Source: an uncultured Pelagibacteraceae bacterium
Lineage (GTDB): Bacteria; Pseudomonadota; Alphaproteobacteria; Pelagibacterales; Pelagibacteraceae
Direction of reading: 5' to 3'
DNA: 64,000 nt
Assembly (NCBI GenBank): GCA_902610975.1
Contig: CACLXL010000002.1
Coordinates: forward strand, 1 to 64,000
Positions 32,727 through 42,627 of the stretch are shown one piece after another. Numbering within the stretch: position 1 is the first letter of the stretch; every line of letters starts with the position of its first letter. The translations under genes and the position numbers were made by a program. Below the pieces are notes generated by a model that saw nothing but the letters and a program-made list of their open reading frames with translations, searched no databases and was not told where the DNA came from.

Positions 32727-32802
32727 TCCTCGGTAGCTCAGTTGGTAGAGCAGTTGACTGTTAATCAATTGGTCGCAGGTTCGAGTCCTGCCCGAGGAGC
32801 CA
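32727..32802 (+). tRNA. tRNA-Asn (GTT), CCA encoded
   Basis: TCCTCGGTAGCTCAGTTGGTAGAGCAGTTGACTGTTAATCAATTGGTCGCAGGTTCGAGTCCTGCCCGAGGAGCCA. Confidence 0.97.
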
Positions 32803-32803
32803 A

Positions 32804-33169
32804 TTAACCGACTTTTTCAAATTTTGAAGTATTGTTTAAAATTTGTAAAATTTTCTCTTTCTGGATTTTTGATAATGATGAAAATGTCCTGCTTAAAAAA
32901 GAGTAATTTAAATCGTCATTATTATTCTCTTCTGCACTAATATCTTTAAACTCTTTATAGTCTTCAAAAAAATAAATAATTGGAACTTTTAAAAACTGTG
33001 ATAATTGCATCAATCTATTAGAGCTAACACCGTTTGTGCCTTTTTCGTACTTTTGAATTTGTTGAAATGTTACATTAATTGCTTGTGCAACTTTTGTTTG
33101 TGTTAAACCTAAAGATAATCTCCGCATTCTTAATTTTTTACCTAAATGAATATTGAAATTTTCTTCCAT
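32804..33169 (-). CDS. XRE-family helix-turn-helix transcriptional regulator
   Basis: LRMRRLSLGLTQTKVAQAINVTFQQIQKYEKGTNGVSSNRLMQLSQFLKV. Confidence 0.92.
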   Translation of the reverse strand: MEENFNIHLGKKLRMRRLSLGLTQTKVAQAINVTFQQIQKYEKGTNGVSSNRLMQLSQFLKVPIIYFFEDYKEFKDISAEENNNDDLNYSFLSRTFSSLSKIQKEKILQILNNTSKFEKVG

Positions 33170-33313
33170 AGAACTCCCTAAATTTTTAATTATAAAACCT
33201 CAAAATGAACTTTTTAGCAATACATATAATTTTTTTTTTTAAGGTCAAAAAAAGCTAAAAAAACTGTTTTTTGCTATTGACTAAAGCTCAAAAATGAAGT
33301 GATAAGAAATAAA

Positions 33314-33997
33314 TTATTCAGCCTTTTTCAGCCTATATTCCCAATATCCAGTCTTATCAAATGCAGCTTTTATCCAAAGATATGTTCCCTCCTCATACCA
33401 GATGTCTGTGTTAAGTTTTTTGTCTCTAGATAAACTTGGGTCAGATGAGCTAAAATTAAATCTAAGTGTATTATAAGTTTTATTTCCAATTTTTACTTCT
33501 TCTTTGCCTATAAATTCTACTTTTTGTTCAATAATTCTTCCAGATACAGCGCTAATTTGAGCTTTTTTTTGAACAATTTCATGATTCCACCAAGTCCCTA
33601 TGATCATATTTTTATCAGCTTTACCCTTATAAGATGATCCATCAATAATTAAGTTTTTATCATTCGGGTCAATTGAAATATTTACATATTTTTCTTTTTT
33701 ATTTTGATTGGTTTCAGATTTAAATCCTGAAAAAACTCCATTTTCATAAGTTTCTAATCCTTTTGCATAGTATTTATATAGATCTACTCCTAACTTTGTT
33801 ATTTTGAAACTTACTTCATTATCAATTTTCAAATTTCCATTTTCTCTATAAAATTTATATTTATGATATCCTATTAATTTATTATTTCTAAATAGCTCAT
33901 ACTCCAAATAATTATATTTTGAGTAATGATCAACATGAGCATTATTTTCTGAAGATAAAAGTAAAATTAAAGTAATTGAAAGAAGGAATTTTTTCAT
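33314..33997 (-). CDS. secreted protein of unknown function (DUF6134/DUF3108-like beta-rich)
   Basis: Signal peptide MKKFLLSITLILLLSSENNAHVDH; IIGTWWNHEIV, YNTLRFNFSS..LNTDIWYEEGTYLWIKAAF pattern. Confidence 0.65.
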   Translation of the reverse strand: MKKFLLSITLILLLSSENNAHVDHYSKYNYLEYELFRNNKLIGYHKYKFYRENGNLKIDNEVSFKITKLGVDLYKYYAKGLETYENGVFSGFKSETNQNKKEKYVNISIDPNDKNLIIDGSSYKGKADKNMIIGTWWNHEIVQKKAQISAVSGRIIEQKVEFIGKEEVKIGNKTYNTLRFNFSSSDPSLSRDKKLNTDIWYEEGTYLWIKAAFDKTGYWEYRLKKAE

Positions 33998-34009
33998 ATA
34001 TTTAATGAT

Positions 34010-35005
34010 ATGGATAGCAATTCTATTATATCACAAATCGGGAATACACCATTAATCAAACTAAAACAAGCCTCTGAATTAACTGGTTGTAACATTTATG
34101 GTAAAGCAGAATATTTCAACCCTGGAGAGTCAGTAAAAGATAGAGCAGCCCTTTTTATCGTTCAAGATGCTTTAAAAAAAAACCTTGTAAGTAAAGGTGG
34201 TACTATAGTTGAGGGAACTGCGGGAAATACAGGTATAGGTTTAGCGGTAGTTTGTAAACAATATGATCTAAAATTGAAAATTGTAATACCTAATACTCAA
34301 TCGATTGAAAAAAAAGAAACATTAAAAAAATTAGGCGCTGAATTAATAGAAGTTGATGCTGTTCCTTATTCAAACCCTAAAAATTATATAAAGCAGTCAA
34401 AAAAAATAGCGGAAGATTTAAGTAATAAAACAAAATATGGAGTTTATTGGGCTAATCAATTTGATAACATAATTAATACTGAGGCCCATATAAAAGGAAC
34501 AGCAGAGGAAATCTGGAGTCAAACTTCTGGACAAATAGACGGTTTTACTTGCGCTGTGGGCACAGGAGGCACTTTAGCTGGAGTGTCTATAGGCTTAAAA
34601 GATAAAAATAAAAATATCAAAATCGCATTATCAGATCCAATGGGATCATCTCTTTACTCATACGTAACAAACAGAACACTTGAAAGCTCAGGTAGTTCAA
34701 TAACTGAAGGTATAGGAACTGCTAGAATAACAAAAAATTTTGATAAAGCACTTGTAGATGAAGCTTTTCAAACCAATGATACAGAAGCATTAAATATTGT
34801 TTTTAATTTAATTGAAAATCAAAAAATAATTTTAGGTGGTTCTTCAGGTATTAATATTGCTGGAGCAATCAAATTAGCAAAAAATTTAGGTCCAGGAAAA
34901 ACGATTGTTACTATCCTTTGTGATCACGGAAGAAGATACGCAAGCAAAATTTTTAACAAAGAGTTTTTAAAAGATAAAAATTTACCAATACCAAAATGGT
35001 TATAG
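34010..35005 (+). CDS. cysK: cysteine synthase / PLP-dependent beta-replacing enzyme
   Basis: [51 protein letters not shown]. Confidence 0.88.
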   Translation: MDSNSIISQIGNTPLIKLKQASELTGCNIYGKAEYFNPGESVKDRAALFIVQDALKKNLVSKGGTIVEGTAGNTGIGLAVVCKQYDLKLKIVIPNTQSIEKKETLKKLGAELIEVDAVPYSNPKNYIKQSKKIAEDLSNKTKYGVYWANQFDNIINTEAHIKGTAEEIWSQTSGQIDGFTCAVGTGGTLAGVSIGLKDKNKNIKIALSDPMGSSLYSYVTNRTLESSGSSITEGIGTARITKNFDKALVDEAFQTNDTEALNIVFNLIENQKIILGGSSGINIAGAIKLAKNLGPGKTIVTILCDHGRRYASKIFNKEFLKDKNLPIPKWL

Positions 35006-35731
35006 TATTTGACTTAAAAAAAGTTTTGTTCTCTCAGATTTAGGATTTTCAAAAAATTCATTAGTTTTCGCTCTTTCAACAATTTTTCCCTCATCCATAA
35101 AAATCATGTAGTCTGCTACTTCCTTTGCAAATCCCATTTCATGTGTCACCACAATCATAGTCATTCCACCTTTTGCAAGGTCAACCATTACATCTAGTAC
35201 TTCTTTTATCATTTCTGGATCTAAAGCCGAAGTTGGTTCATCAAACAACATTATCTTAGGCTCCATGCAAAGAGCTCTTGCTATAGCTGCTCTTTGTTGT
35301 TGACCTCCGGATAGTTGTCCAGGAAATTTAAGTGCCTGATCGTCAATTTGAACTCTTGTCAAATTTTTCATGGCTAATTCTTCAGCTTCTTTTTTTGGAA
35401 GTTTTTTTACCCAGATAGGTGCTAAAGTACAATTGTCTAAGATTGATAAATGTGGAAATAAGTTAAATTGTTGAAAAACCATTCCTACTTCAGCTCTTAC
35501 TTTTTCAATATTTTTTGTGCTTTCAGAAAGTTCTGTTCCATCAACTACGATGTTACCTTCCTGATGTTCTTCTAATCTGTTTATACATCTGATTAAAGTC
35601 GACTTTCCAGATCCAGAGGGTCCGCAAATTACTATTTTTTCTTGAGGAGCAACTTCAAGGTCGATATTCTTTAAAACTTGAAATTTATCAAACCACTTAT
35701 TGACTTTTTTTAATTCAATTATTTTTCCCAT
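35000..35731 (-). CDS. aapP: polar amino-acid ABC transporter ATP-binding protein (AapP/GlnQ type)
   Basis: [46 protein letters not shown]. Confidence 0.92.
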   Translation of the reverse strand: MGKIIELKKVNKWFDKFQVLKNIDLEVAPQEKIVICGPSGSGKSTLIRCINRLEEHQEGNIVVDGTELSESTKNIEKVRAEVGMVFQQFNLFPHLSILDNCTLAPIWVKKLPKKEAEELAMKNLTRVQIDDQALKFPGQLSGGQQQRAAIARALCMEPKIMLFDEPTSALDPEMIKEVLDVMVDLAKGGMTMIVVTHEMGFAKEVADYMIFMDEGKIVERAKTNEFFENPKSERTKLFLSQIL

Positions 35732-35733
35732 TT

Positions 35734-36987
35734 TTATCTTTCTGTACTCAATTTTTTCTCTAAATTTTGACTATATCTACTCATTGCATAACATATTATC
35801 CAAAAAACTAAACCTGCAAAAACATAGCCCTCCATTGCCATTCCCAGCCATTTAGGATTAGTTTTTGCTAAACCTATCATACCTGCTAATTCCATCAACC
35901 CCACAACGAAAATTAATGGAGTATCTTTTACTAGTGCTAATAATGTATTTGCTATTCCAGGAATAACTAATTTTAAAGCCTGAGGTAATATTATTAACAA
36001 ATTCATTTTCCAATAACCCATACCTAATGATCTTGCGGCCTCATATTGGCCTTTTGGTAAAGCTTGCAATCCTCCCCTGACAACTTCTGCCATGTAAGCT
36101 GCTTCAAATAATGTAATAGCTATTAAAACTCTTATTAACTTATCTATAAATGTCCCATCAGGTAAAAACATTGGGAACATAACAGCTGACATAAATAAAA
36201 CAGTAATTAAAGGAACTCCTCTCCACAGTTCTATAAAGCCTATAGATATATATCTTATAGCGGGCAAAGAGGATCTTCTACCTAGAGCTAGAAATACGCC
36301 AATTGGAAAACAAAATAAAATAGCAAAAGCTGATATTATAAATGTTAAAGATAGCCCTCCCCAAGCAGCAGTCTCCACATATTTTAAGCCAAAACTTCCT
36401 CCAGAGATAAGTTCGATACCTAAAAAAGGGTATATAAAAATTAAAAATAAAATAAAATATTTTTTAAGTTTTGCTGAAACAAAAAAAGAAAAGCCAACAA
36501 TAGTAAATAAGATTAAAAACGCAGTATTAATTCTCCATTGTTCAGCATCTGGATAAAGACCGTACATAAACCTGTTAAACCAAACTTTAATAAAGATCCA
36601 ACAAGCACCATCGCCTGTACAATCATCTTTAGAATTTCCTATAAAATTGGCGTCTAAAACAAACCAATTTAACAAAGGAGGAATAGATTTAATGATTATA
36701 AAGATTGTTAAAAGAGTTAAAAAAGCATTGAAATTATTTGAATTTATATTTTTATTTACGATGTCCAAAAATCTTATTCCACTAAATTCAATTCTTATTA
36801 AATAAAGTCCAATAAAACCAAATAATAAAGGTAAAAAATAACTAATTTGACTTGGGAAAAAAACCAATGAATTATAATTAAAAAAAGCATTTACAAAAAC
36901 ATCTAAGAAACTTACAGAAATAAATACAATCCCTAAAGGAAGGTAAGATTTAATGTTTTCTTTAGATGGTTTACTAATTATATTCAT
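35734..36987 (-). CDS. aapM: general amino-acid ABC transporter permease (AapM type)
   Basis: [51 protein letters not shown] periplasmic segment. Confidence 0.9.
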   Translation of the reverse strand: MNIISKPSKENIKSYLPLGIVFISVSFLDVFVNAFFNYNSLVFFPSQISYFLPLLFGFIGLYLIRIEFSGIRFLDIVNKNINSNNFNAFLTLLTIFIIIKSIPPLLNWFVLDANFIGNSKDDCTGDGACWIFIKVWFNRFMYGLYPDAEQWRINTAFLILFTIVGFSFFVSAKLKKYFILFLIFIYPFLGIELISGGSFGLKYVETAAWGGLSLTFIISAFAILFCFPIGVFLALGRRSSLPAIRYISIGFIELWRGVPLITVLFMSAVMFPMFLPDGTFIDKLIRVLIAITLFEAAYMAEVVRGGLQALPKGQYEAARSLGMGYWKMNLLIILPQALKLVIPGIANTLLALVKDTPLIFVVGLMELAGMIGLAKTNPKWLGMAMEGYVFAGLVFWIICYAMSRYSQNLEKKLSTER

Positions 36988-38162
36988 TATTTTTCCTTGA
37001 TAGCCATTTTTTTATTATACCAATTCATAAATATTGAAATTGAAATACTTAAAGTTAAATAAGTAAGCATAGTAATAGAAATTATTTCGATTGCTCTGCC
37101 AGTTTGCATTAACGCAGTCCCTGCAAAAACTAAAACTATATCGGGGTAAGCGATAGCCGCTGCTAAAGAGGAATTTTTAGTCAAGTTAAGATATTGATTT
37201 GTTGTCGGAGGTATAATTATTCTTAAAGCTTGGGGCATTACAACTAATTTTAAAATTTGATTTTTTGTTAATCCTATACTTGCTGCGGCTTCTTTTTGAC
37301 CTTTGCTTACTCCAAGAATTCCAGCTCTTACATTTTCTGCAATAAATGTGGCAGTATACATTGATAAGGCTAAAGCTAACGCGATCAATTCAGGAATAAT
37401 ACTTACACCACCTTCGTAAGTGTAAACTGTTGGTGAAAGTTGTTTTAAAACTGGATATTCAAAAGTAAGAGAAACCCCAAGAAAAAGAAAAGTAATTAAA
37501 GGAAATAATATTAATGTTGATAAAGATATTATTGCAGTAGGTAATTGTTTTCCATACTGCTCTCTTTGTTTTGTAGCATAAGAATTAATAAAATAAATTG
37601 CAATAAACGCGGCTATGGCTGATAAAAGAAAAATATTAAAATTTGTCCATATAAATTTTGGTACGTACCACCCTTTTATCGTTAAAAATGAAATATCATT
37701 AAAACTAATACCATTTTCTGGTAAAGGTAATGCTCGCAATGCTGCGAAATACCAGAAAAAAATTTGTAATATTAAAGGAATATTCCTAAAAATTTCTACA
37801 TACCATTCAGCTACTTTTGCGATTAAATAATTATCTGATAATCTAGATACACCTACAATTACACCAGCTATTGTTGCAAAAAATATCCCGATTACTGAAA
37901 CTAAGATTGTATTTAATAAACCTACTAAAAATGCTCGTCCGTACGAGTGTGAACCGTCATACTCAATCATTGAAAAAGTAATATCGAATGATGCTTCTTG
38001 ATTTAAAAAACCAAATCCAAAAGATATTCCTCTGTTACCCATATTGATTTGAGCATTAGTAGCAAAATAAATAATTACTGATATTAATGCTAAAACAGTA
38101 ATTAATTGAGGAATTAAATCTCTTGCTTTTTTATTTTCAATGCTGAATTTTTTAAAAATCAT
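36987..38162 (-). CDS. aapQ: general amino-acid ABC transporter permease (AapQ type)
   Basis: EAAASIGLTKNQILKLVVMPQALRIIIPPTTNQYLNLTKNSSLAAAI. Confidence 0.9.
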   Translation of the reverse strand: MIFKKFSIENKKARDLIPQLITVLALISVIIYFATNAQINMGNRGISFGFGFLNQEASFDITFSMIEYDGSHSYGRAFLVGLLNTILVSVIGIFFATIAGVIVGVSRLSDNYLIAKVAEWYVEIFRNIPLILQIFFWYFAALRALPLPENGISFNDISFLTIKGWYVPKFIWTNFNIFLLSAIAAFIAIYFINSYATKQREQYGKQLPTAIISLSTLILFPLITFLFLGVSLTFEYPVLKQLSPTVYTYEGGVSIIPELIALALALSMYTATFIAENVRAGILGVSKGQKEAAASIGLTKNQILKLVVMPQALRIIIPPTTNQYLNLTKNSSLAAAIAYPDIVLVFAGTALMQTGRAIEIISITMLTYLTLSISISIFMNWYNKKMAIKEK

Positions 38163-38173
38163 TATCTAAGAAT

Positions 38174-38206
38174 AAAAAAAAGGGCCAGATAAATCTAGCC
38201 CTTTTT
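38174..38206 (-). terminator. Hairpin with T-tract between aapJ and aapQ
   Basis: Minus-strand RNA sense: AAAAAGGGCTAGATTTATCTGGCCCTTTTTTT (8-bp GGGCTAGA/TCTGGCCC core with one G-T pair, plus A/T flanks). Confidence 0.82.
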
Positions 38207-38220
38207 AATTTTATTAGCAA

Positions 38221-39267
38221 TTATCTTGCTGGTGGTACGTAAAGAATTCCACCTTTTGTCCATAATTGATTTGGACCTCTATTAGGCAAAATTCCAGTAT
38301 CAGCTATATGTTTTTTATAGCTTTCACCATAGTTACCAACTTGCTCGATAATTCTTAAGCTCCAGTCATTATCTAAACCGAAAGCAGCACCTAATTCACC
38401 TTCAGAACCAACTAATCTCTTGATTGCTGGGTTCTCTGAGTCTTTTAGGCTAGAAGCGTTTGATGAATTTACACCATACTCTTCCGCTTCGATCATAGTA
38501 TTTAGAGACCATCTAACGATATCTTCCCAAACTGAATCCCCTTGTCTTACTACAGGACCTAGTGGTTCTTTAGAAATCGTTTCAGGTAATACTTTGTGTT
38601 CATCTGGATTTGACATTTTTGTTCTTTGTGCCGCTAAACCAGATTTATCAGTTGTATAAGTATCACATCTTCCAGCATCATAAGCTTGAACAACTTCGTC
38701 TGCTTTTTCAAACGCGATTGGTTCATACTTGATGTTTTTAGAATTAAAAAAGTCTCTCATGTTAAGCTCAGTAGTTGTACCTGTATTTGTACAAGCAGAA
38801 ATACCGTCTTTGAAATCATTCACAGAATTAATTCCAGAATTTTTTCTAACCATGAAACCTTGACCATCATAAAAGTTTACGCCAACAAAAGTTAAACCAA
38901 TGTCAGCATCTCTAGATAATGTCCAAGTAGTGTTACGTGCAAGCACGTCGATTTCACCAGATGTTAATGCAGTGAATCTTTCTTTTGCACTTAATGGAGT
39001 ATATTTAACTTTATCAGCATCACCTAATACTGCGGCTGCAACAGCTCTACATACATCCACATCAATACCAGACCAGTTTCCAGACTCGTCAGCATTAGAG
39101 AAACCAGGAAGACCTTGCGAAACTCCACATTTCACAAATCCAGCTTTCTTAGTATTGTCTAATGTTTTAGATTTTTTTGAACCAGCTCCTCCTCCGCCTT
39201 GGCCGCAAGCAACCAATAACAAAGATGCAAATCCAACTAAAATCCATGTTTTAATAGATCTAATCAT
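38221..39267 (-). CDS. aapJ: general amino-acid ABC transporter solute-binding protein (AapJ type), lipoprotein-like signal
   Basis: LLVACGQGG lipobox; FVKCGVSQGLPGFSNADESGNWSGIDVDVCRAVAAAVLGD. Confidence 0.93.
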   Translation of the reverse strand: MIRSIKTWILVGFASLLLVACGQGGGGAGSKKSKTLDNTKKAGFVKCGVSQGLPGFSNADESGNWSGIDVDVCRAVAAAVLGDADKVKYTPLSAKERFTALTSGEIDVLARNTTWTLSRDADIGLTFVGVNFYDGQGFMVRKNSGINSVNDFKDGISACTNTGTTTELNMRDFFNSKNIKYEPIAFEKADEVVQAYDAGRCDTYTTDKSGLAAQRTKMSNPDEHKVLPETISKEPLGPVVRQGDSVWEDIVRWSLNTMIEAEEYGVNSSNASSLKDSENPAIKRLVGSEGELGAAFGLDNDWSLRIIEQVGNYGESYKKHIADTGILPNRGPNQLWTKGGILYVPPAR

Positions 39268-39426
39268 TTAAGATTTCCTTTATTTATTGTTAACAATATT
39301 TTTGAATTTAGAATTCAAAACTGACTTAATATAATTTCATTTTATTCTTACTTCAATTTTATGATAGTCAACATATAGATTAATAATTATAATTAGTTAC
39401 TAAATATGTGTATTTACAACCAAAAT

Positions 39427-40467
39427 TTAAGAAAATTTTGATGCAGTCATTTCGTGTAATCTACTCGTAGTTCTTTTGAAAATTTCAGAATGTTTTTTTG
39501 AAGTCCCTATTTTACTTAAATCCGACTCCATTGATAGAGTGAGACTTATTTTTTTTTCATAGAGAATATCTATTAATGTAATAAATCTTAATTGTTGATT
39601 AGAATTATATTCATTAAATGCTGGTACCTGCTCGAGAAAGATATGCTTACATACTTTAGATATATTAAGATAATCCTCAGCTCCTAAGTTTTGATCACAA
39701 AGCTCTTTAAAATAAAATCTAGCTAAACCACCATAATAATTATTGATTTTAAAAACACGTCCTTTTGTATAAATTGATTTTTCCTCTTTTTTTAAATTTT
39801 TTGTAAATATCCTAAATTTTTGATTAATTTTAAATAAAGTTTTTTCATTTAAAGGATAAAAAATCCTCTGATTATTGTCCAGATTTTGAGTCCTGTAATC
39901 ATCCTCTAAAATCAGTTCTTTTTGCATCGATTTTTTTTCGATTAAACTAATAAAAGGGATAAATTGCTCTCTTTGTAGACCGTCTTTATATAAATCAACT
40001 AATCTAGTATTTGTTGTAATTAGAATTTTGATATTATTTAAAAAAATATTCTCAAATAATTTTCCTAGTATCATAGCATCAACTATATTTGTAACTTGAA
40101 ATTCGTCTAAATATATAAAATCATATTTATTTTTAAGATTTTTAACAAATTCAGAGATAGTATTATCATCTTTTTTTTGATGTCTAAAATCATGAAAATT
40201 AATCATAAATTCGTTAAAATGAAATTGAGTTTTTTTCAAATTTACTTTGTCATATACAAAATTAGCTAACATTGTTTTACCAACTCCAACACTTCCGTAA
40301 AGATAGAAACAAGTGAGATCTGCTTTTTTTGAAAAAAAATTAAGTAATTTATTTCTTGGAAAAATGAATTTTTCTATACTGTCCAATATTTCTGTTTGTT
40401 TTTTATTTATCTCAAATTTATTATTATTACAAAATTCACTAAAAGAGTTTTGTAGACTCGATGGCAT
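39427..40467 (-). CDS. zapE: AFG1/ZapE-like cell division ATPase (start probably MPSSLQNS)
   Basis: YLYGSVGVGKTMLANFVYD, HFNEFM, IYLDEFQVTNIVDAMIL. Confidence 0.9.
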   Translation of the reverse strand: MPSSLQNSFSEFCNNNKFEINKKQTEILDSIEKFIFPRNKLLNFFSKKADLTCFYLYGSVGVGKTMLANFVYDKVNLKKTQFHFNEFMINFHDFRHQKKDDNTISEFVKNLKNKYDFIYLDEFQVTNIVDAMILGKLFENIFLNNIKILITTNTRLVDLYKDGLQREQFIPFISLIEKKSMQKELILEDDYRTQNLDNNQRIFYPLNEKTLFKINQKFRIFTKNLKKEEKSIYTKGRVFKINNYYGGLARFYFKELCDQNLGAEDYLNISKVCKHIFLEQVPAFNEYNSNQQLRFITLIDILYEKKISLTLSMESDLSKIGTSKKHSEIFKRTTSRLHEMTASKFS

Positions 40468-41438
40468 TACTGTCTTTTTTCCCAATTTATGCAGCTTTTA
40501 ACTATTGTATTTAAGTTATTAAATTTTGGTTTCCATTTAATAAAATTTTTTAACTTACTATTTGAAGCAATAATTTTAACCAAATCGCCTTTTCTTCTTT
40601 TTGAAACCCAGATTTCTACCTTTTTTGAAGTTTGTTTTTTAAATGTTTTTGCAACCTCAAGAACTGAAATACCTTTGTTGTATCCGCAGTTAAGTGTTTT
40701 AGAATTATTTAATTTATTAATCTTTTCCAAAACTTTGTAATGAATTTCTGCTATGTCAGAAACATGAATAAAGTCTCGTATACAAGATCCATCTTTTGTA
40801 TCGTAATTATCTCCATAAATTTTTAGAATAGGCCTTTTTTTAATAATTTCTCTCGAAAAATTTTTGAATAAATGGTCGCTTTTATTTATTAATCCAATTT
40901 TTCCAGAAGGGCTTGAACCTGCGATGTTAAAATATCTGAGAATGCAGTAATTAATGTTATTTTTTTTACAAAATTGTTTAATAATTTTTTCAGCTTTAAT
41001 TTTTGTTTTCCCGTAAACACTTTTTGGCTTAATAACAGAATTTTCATGTACTTTATATTGACCATCTTTGTAAACAGCTGCTGTTGAGGAAAAGACTAAG
41101 TTTTTCACTCCTGTATTTTCACATGCTTTTAATAAGTTTTGAGTTCCTGAAACGTTATTTTTAAAATATTTTTTTGGATATTTTTCACCTTCCCCAATTA
41201 TTAAATTTGCAGCTAAATGAATGACGGAGTCTATTTCATTTTTTAAGATTATTTCTCTAATTTTTTTATTTTTTAGAATATCTACTTTAAAAAATTTAGC
41301 TTTTTTATTAATGAGTCTTCTATAACCTGTAGATAAATTATCTGCTATAAAAATTTTTTTTTTATTTTTAATTAAAACTTCTGAAATATGAGAACCTATG
41401 TAGCCAGCACCTCCAGTAATAAGAATGTTTTTAATCAT
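40467..41438 (-). CDS. galE: UDP-glucose 4-epimerase
   Basis: ITGGAGYIGSHISEVL, NLSTGYRRLI, SSTAAVY, YGKTK, YFNIAGSSPSGKIG. Confidence 0.93.
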   Translation of the reverse strand: MIKNILITGGAGYIGSHISEVLIKNKKKIFIADNLSTGYRRLINKKAKFFKVDILKNKKIREIILKNEIDSVIHLAANLIIGEGEKYPKKYFKNNVSGTQNLLKACENTGVKNLVFSSTAAVYKDGQYKVHENSVIKPKSVYGKTKIKAEKIIKQFCKKNNINYCILRYFNIAGSSPSGKIGLINKSDHLFKNFSREIIKKRPILKIYGDNYDTKDGSCIRDFIHVSDIAEIHYKVLEKINKLNNSKTLNCGYNKGISVLEVAKTFKKQTSKKVEIWVSKRRKGDLVKIIASNSKLKNFIKWKPKFNNLNTIVKSCINWEKRQ

Positions 41439-41447
41439 AATATTGAT

Positions 41448-41525
41448 TGGCGCGCCCTGAAGGATTCGAACCTACGACCCTCGGTTTAGAAAACCGATGC
41501 TCTATCCAGCTGAGCTAAGGGCGCC
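41448..41525 (-). tRNA. tRNA-Arg (TCT), CCA encoded
   Basis: Reverse complement GGCGCCCTTAGCTCAGCTGGATAGAGCATCGGTTTTCTAAACCGAGGGTCGTAGGTTCGAATCCTTCAGGGCGCGCCA. Confidence 0.96.
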
Positions 41526-41543
41526 AAATATTATTATATTTAC

Positions 41544-42614
41544 TTAAAAACATACTAGATGGTCAATATAAATCGGAGACTTTACACCAAATTGTTCTGA
41601 CTTCTCGTGTTGATGAATGTGATGAGAGTGAACAAATACCGGTAAATGCTCGCCTTTTTTTGTTCTCAAAGTGTATATAAAATTTGTTCCTCTAAATTTT
41701 CTATCAACCACTTCCAATTTTAATTCACTTTGATCGTCATGAATTAAGTCCTCTGGTTGCAAAAGAAGTTTTACTTTAGAGCCTGATGGAAAATTATTTG
41801 AGAGCTTTCCCCTGATTTCACCTAATTCATCATGTTTAAGCCTATGAACTGCACACTCACTATCCACAACATGTACGTCGATAAAAATCCCTTTGTTTAA
41901 AAAATTCGCAACATCAATTGAATTTGGCTCATGATGTACATTATATGGCACGTCGTACTGTTTAAGTTCTTGGTCTAAAATAATTCCACATTTATCAGCC
42001 ATCGAAAAAGCTTCGTACGAATCATGTGTTACTATAATGGTTGTTAAATTTATTCTTTTTAAAAGTTTTTTAACAGAAACCTGAATTTCTTCCTTAAGAC
42101 TTTGATCTATATTTGAGAATGGTTCATCTAATAATAATAAATCAGGCTTAGAAATTAAAGATCTAGCTAATGAGACTCGTTGTGCTTCCCCTGCACTAAT
42201 TTGATGGGGATATTTTTCTAATATAGGTTCAATTCTTAGTAATTTAATTATTTCTCTAACGTCTATATTCGATCCATGGCCATTAGATCTTTTTTCTCCA
42301 AAATTTATGTTGTCAATTACTTTATAATTTGGAAAAAGAGAATTATCTTGAAAAGAAAGAGCTACATTTCTTTTTTCTGGCTCAATATGAATTTCGTCAG
42401 AGGCTAAGATTGTATCTCTAAGTTTTATCTTGCCTCTGCTAAGTTTTTGTAAACCGGCGATCGTTCTTAGAACAGTGGTTTTACCTATTCCTGAAGGTCC
42501 CAGCAAAGAAATAATCTCACCCTGTTTTTCTATTACTAAATTTACATTATTTACTTTATTTTTTTCACTTGCAGTAAAATTACCATTTTGAATCTCAAAA
42601 AAATTACTAGTCAT
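41544..42614 (-). CDS. fbpC: Fe(3+) ABC transporter ATP-binding protein
   Basis: GPSGIGKTTVLRTIAGL, SAGEAQRVSLARSL, LLDEPFSNID; adjacent to fbpB/fbpA. Confidence 0.88.
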   Translation of the reverse strand: MTSNFFEIQNGNFTASEKNKVNNVNLVIEKQGEIISLLGPSGIGKTTVLRTIAGLQKLSRGKIKLRDTILASDEIHIEPEKRNVALSFQDNSLFPNYKVIDNINFGEKRSNGHGSNIDVREIIKLLRIEPILEKYPHQISAGEAQRVSLARSLISKPDLLLLDEPFSNIDQSLKEEIQVSVKKLLKRINLTTIIVTHDSYEAFSMADKCGIILDQELKQYDVPYNVHHEPNSIDVANFLNKGIFIDVHVVDSECAVHRLKHDELGEIRGKLSNNFPSGSKVKLLLQPEDLIHDDQSELKLEVVDRKFRGTNFIYTLRTKKGEHLPVFVHSHHIHQHEKSEQFGVKSPIYIDHLVCF

Positions 42615-42627
42615 TAAAATGATTATA

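Noticed and set aside
32576-32764. 62-aa ORF over tRNA-Cys and tRNA-Asn
   Set aside because: Translates through two well-formed tRNAs; coincidental
38420-39271. Plus-strand ORFs of 79, 69 and 123 aa over aapJ
   Set aside because: Antisense to a strong SBP gene with lipobox; likely shadow frames of a higher-GC gene
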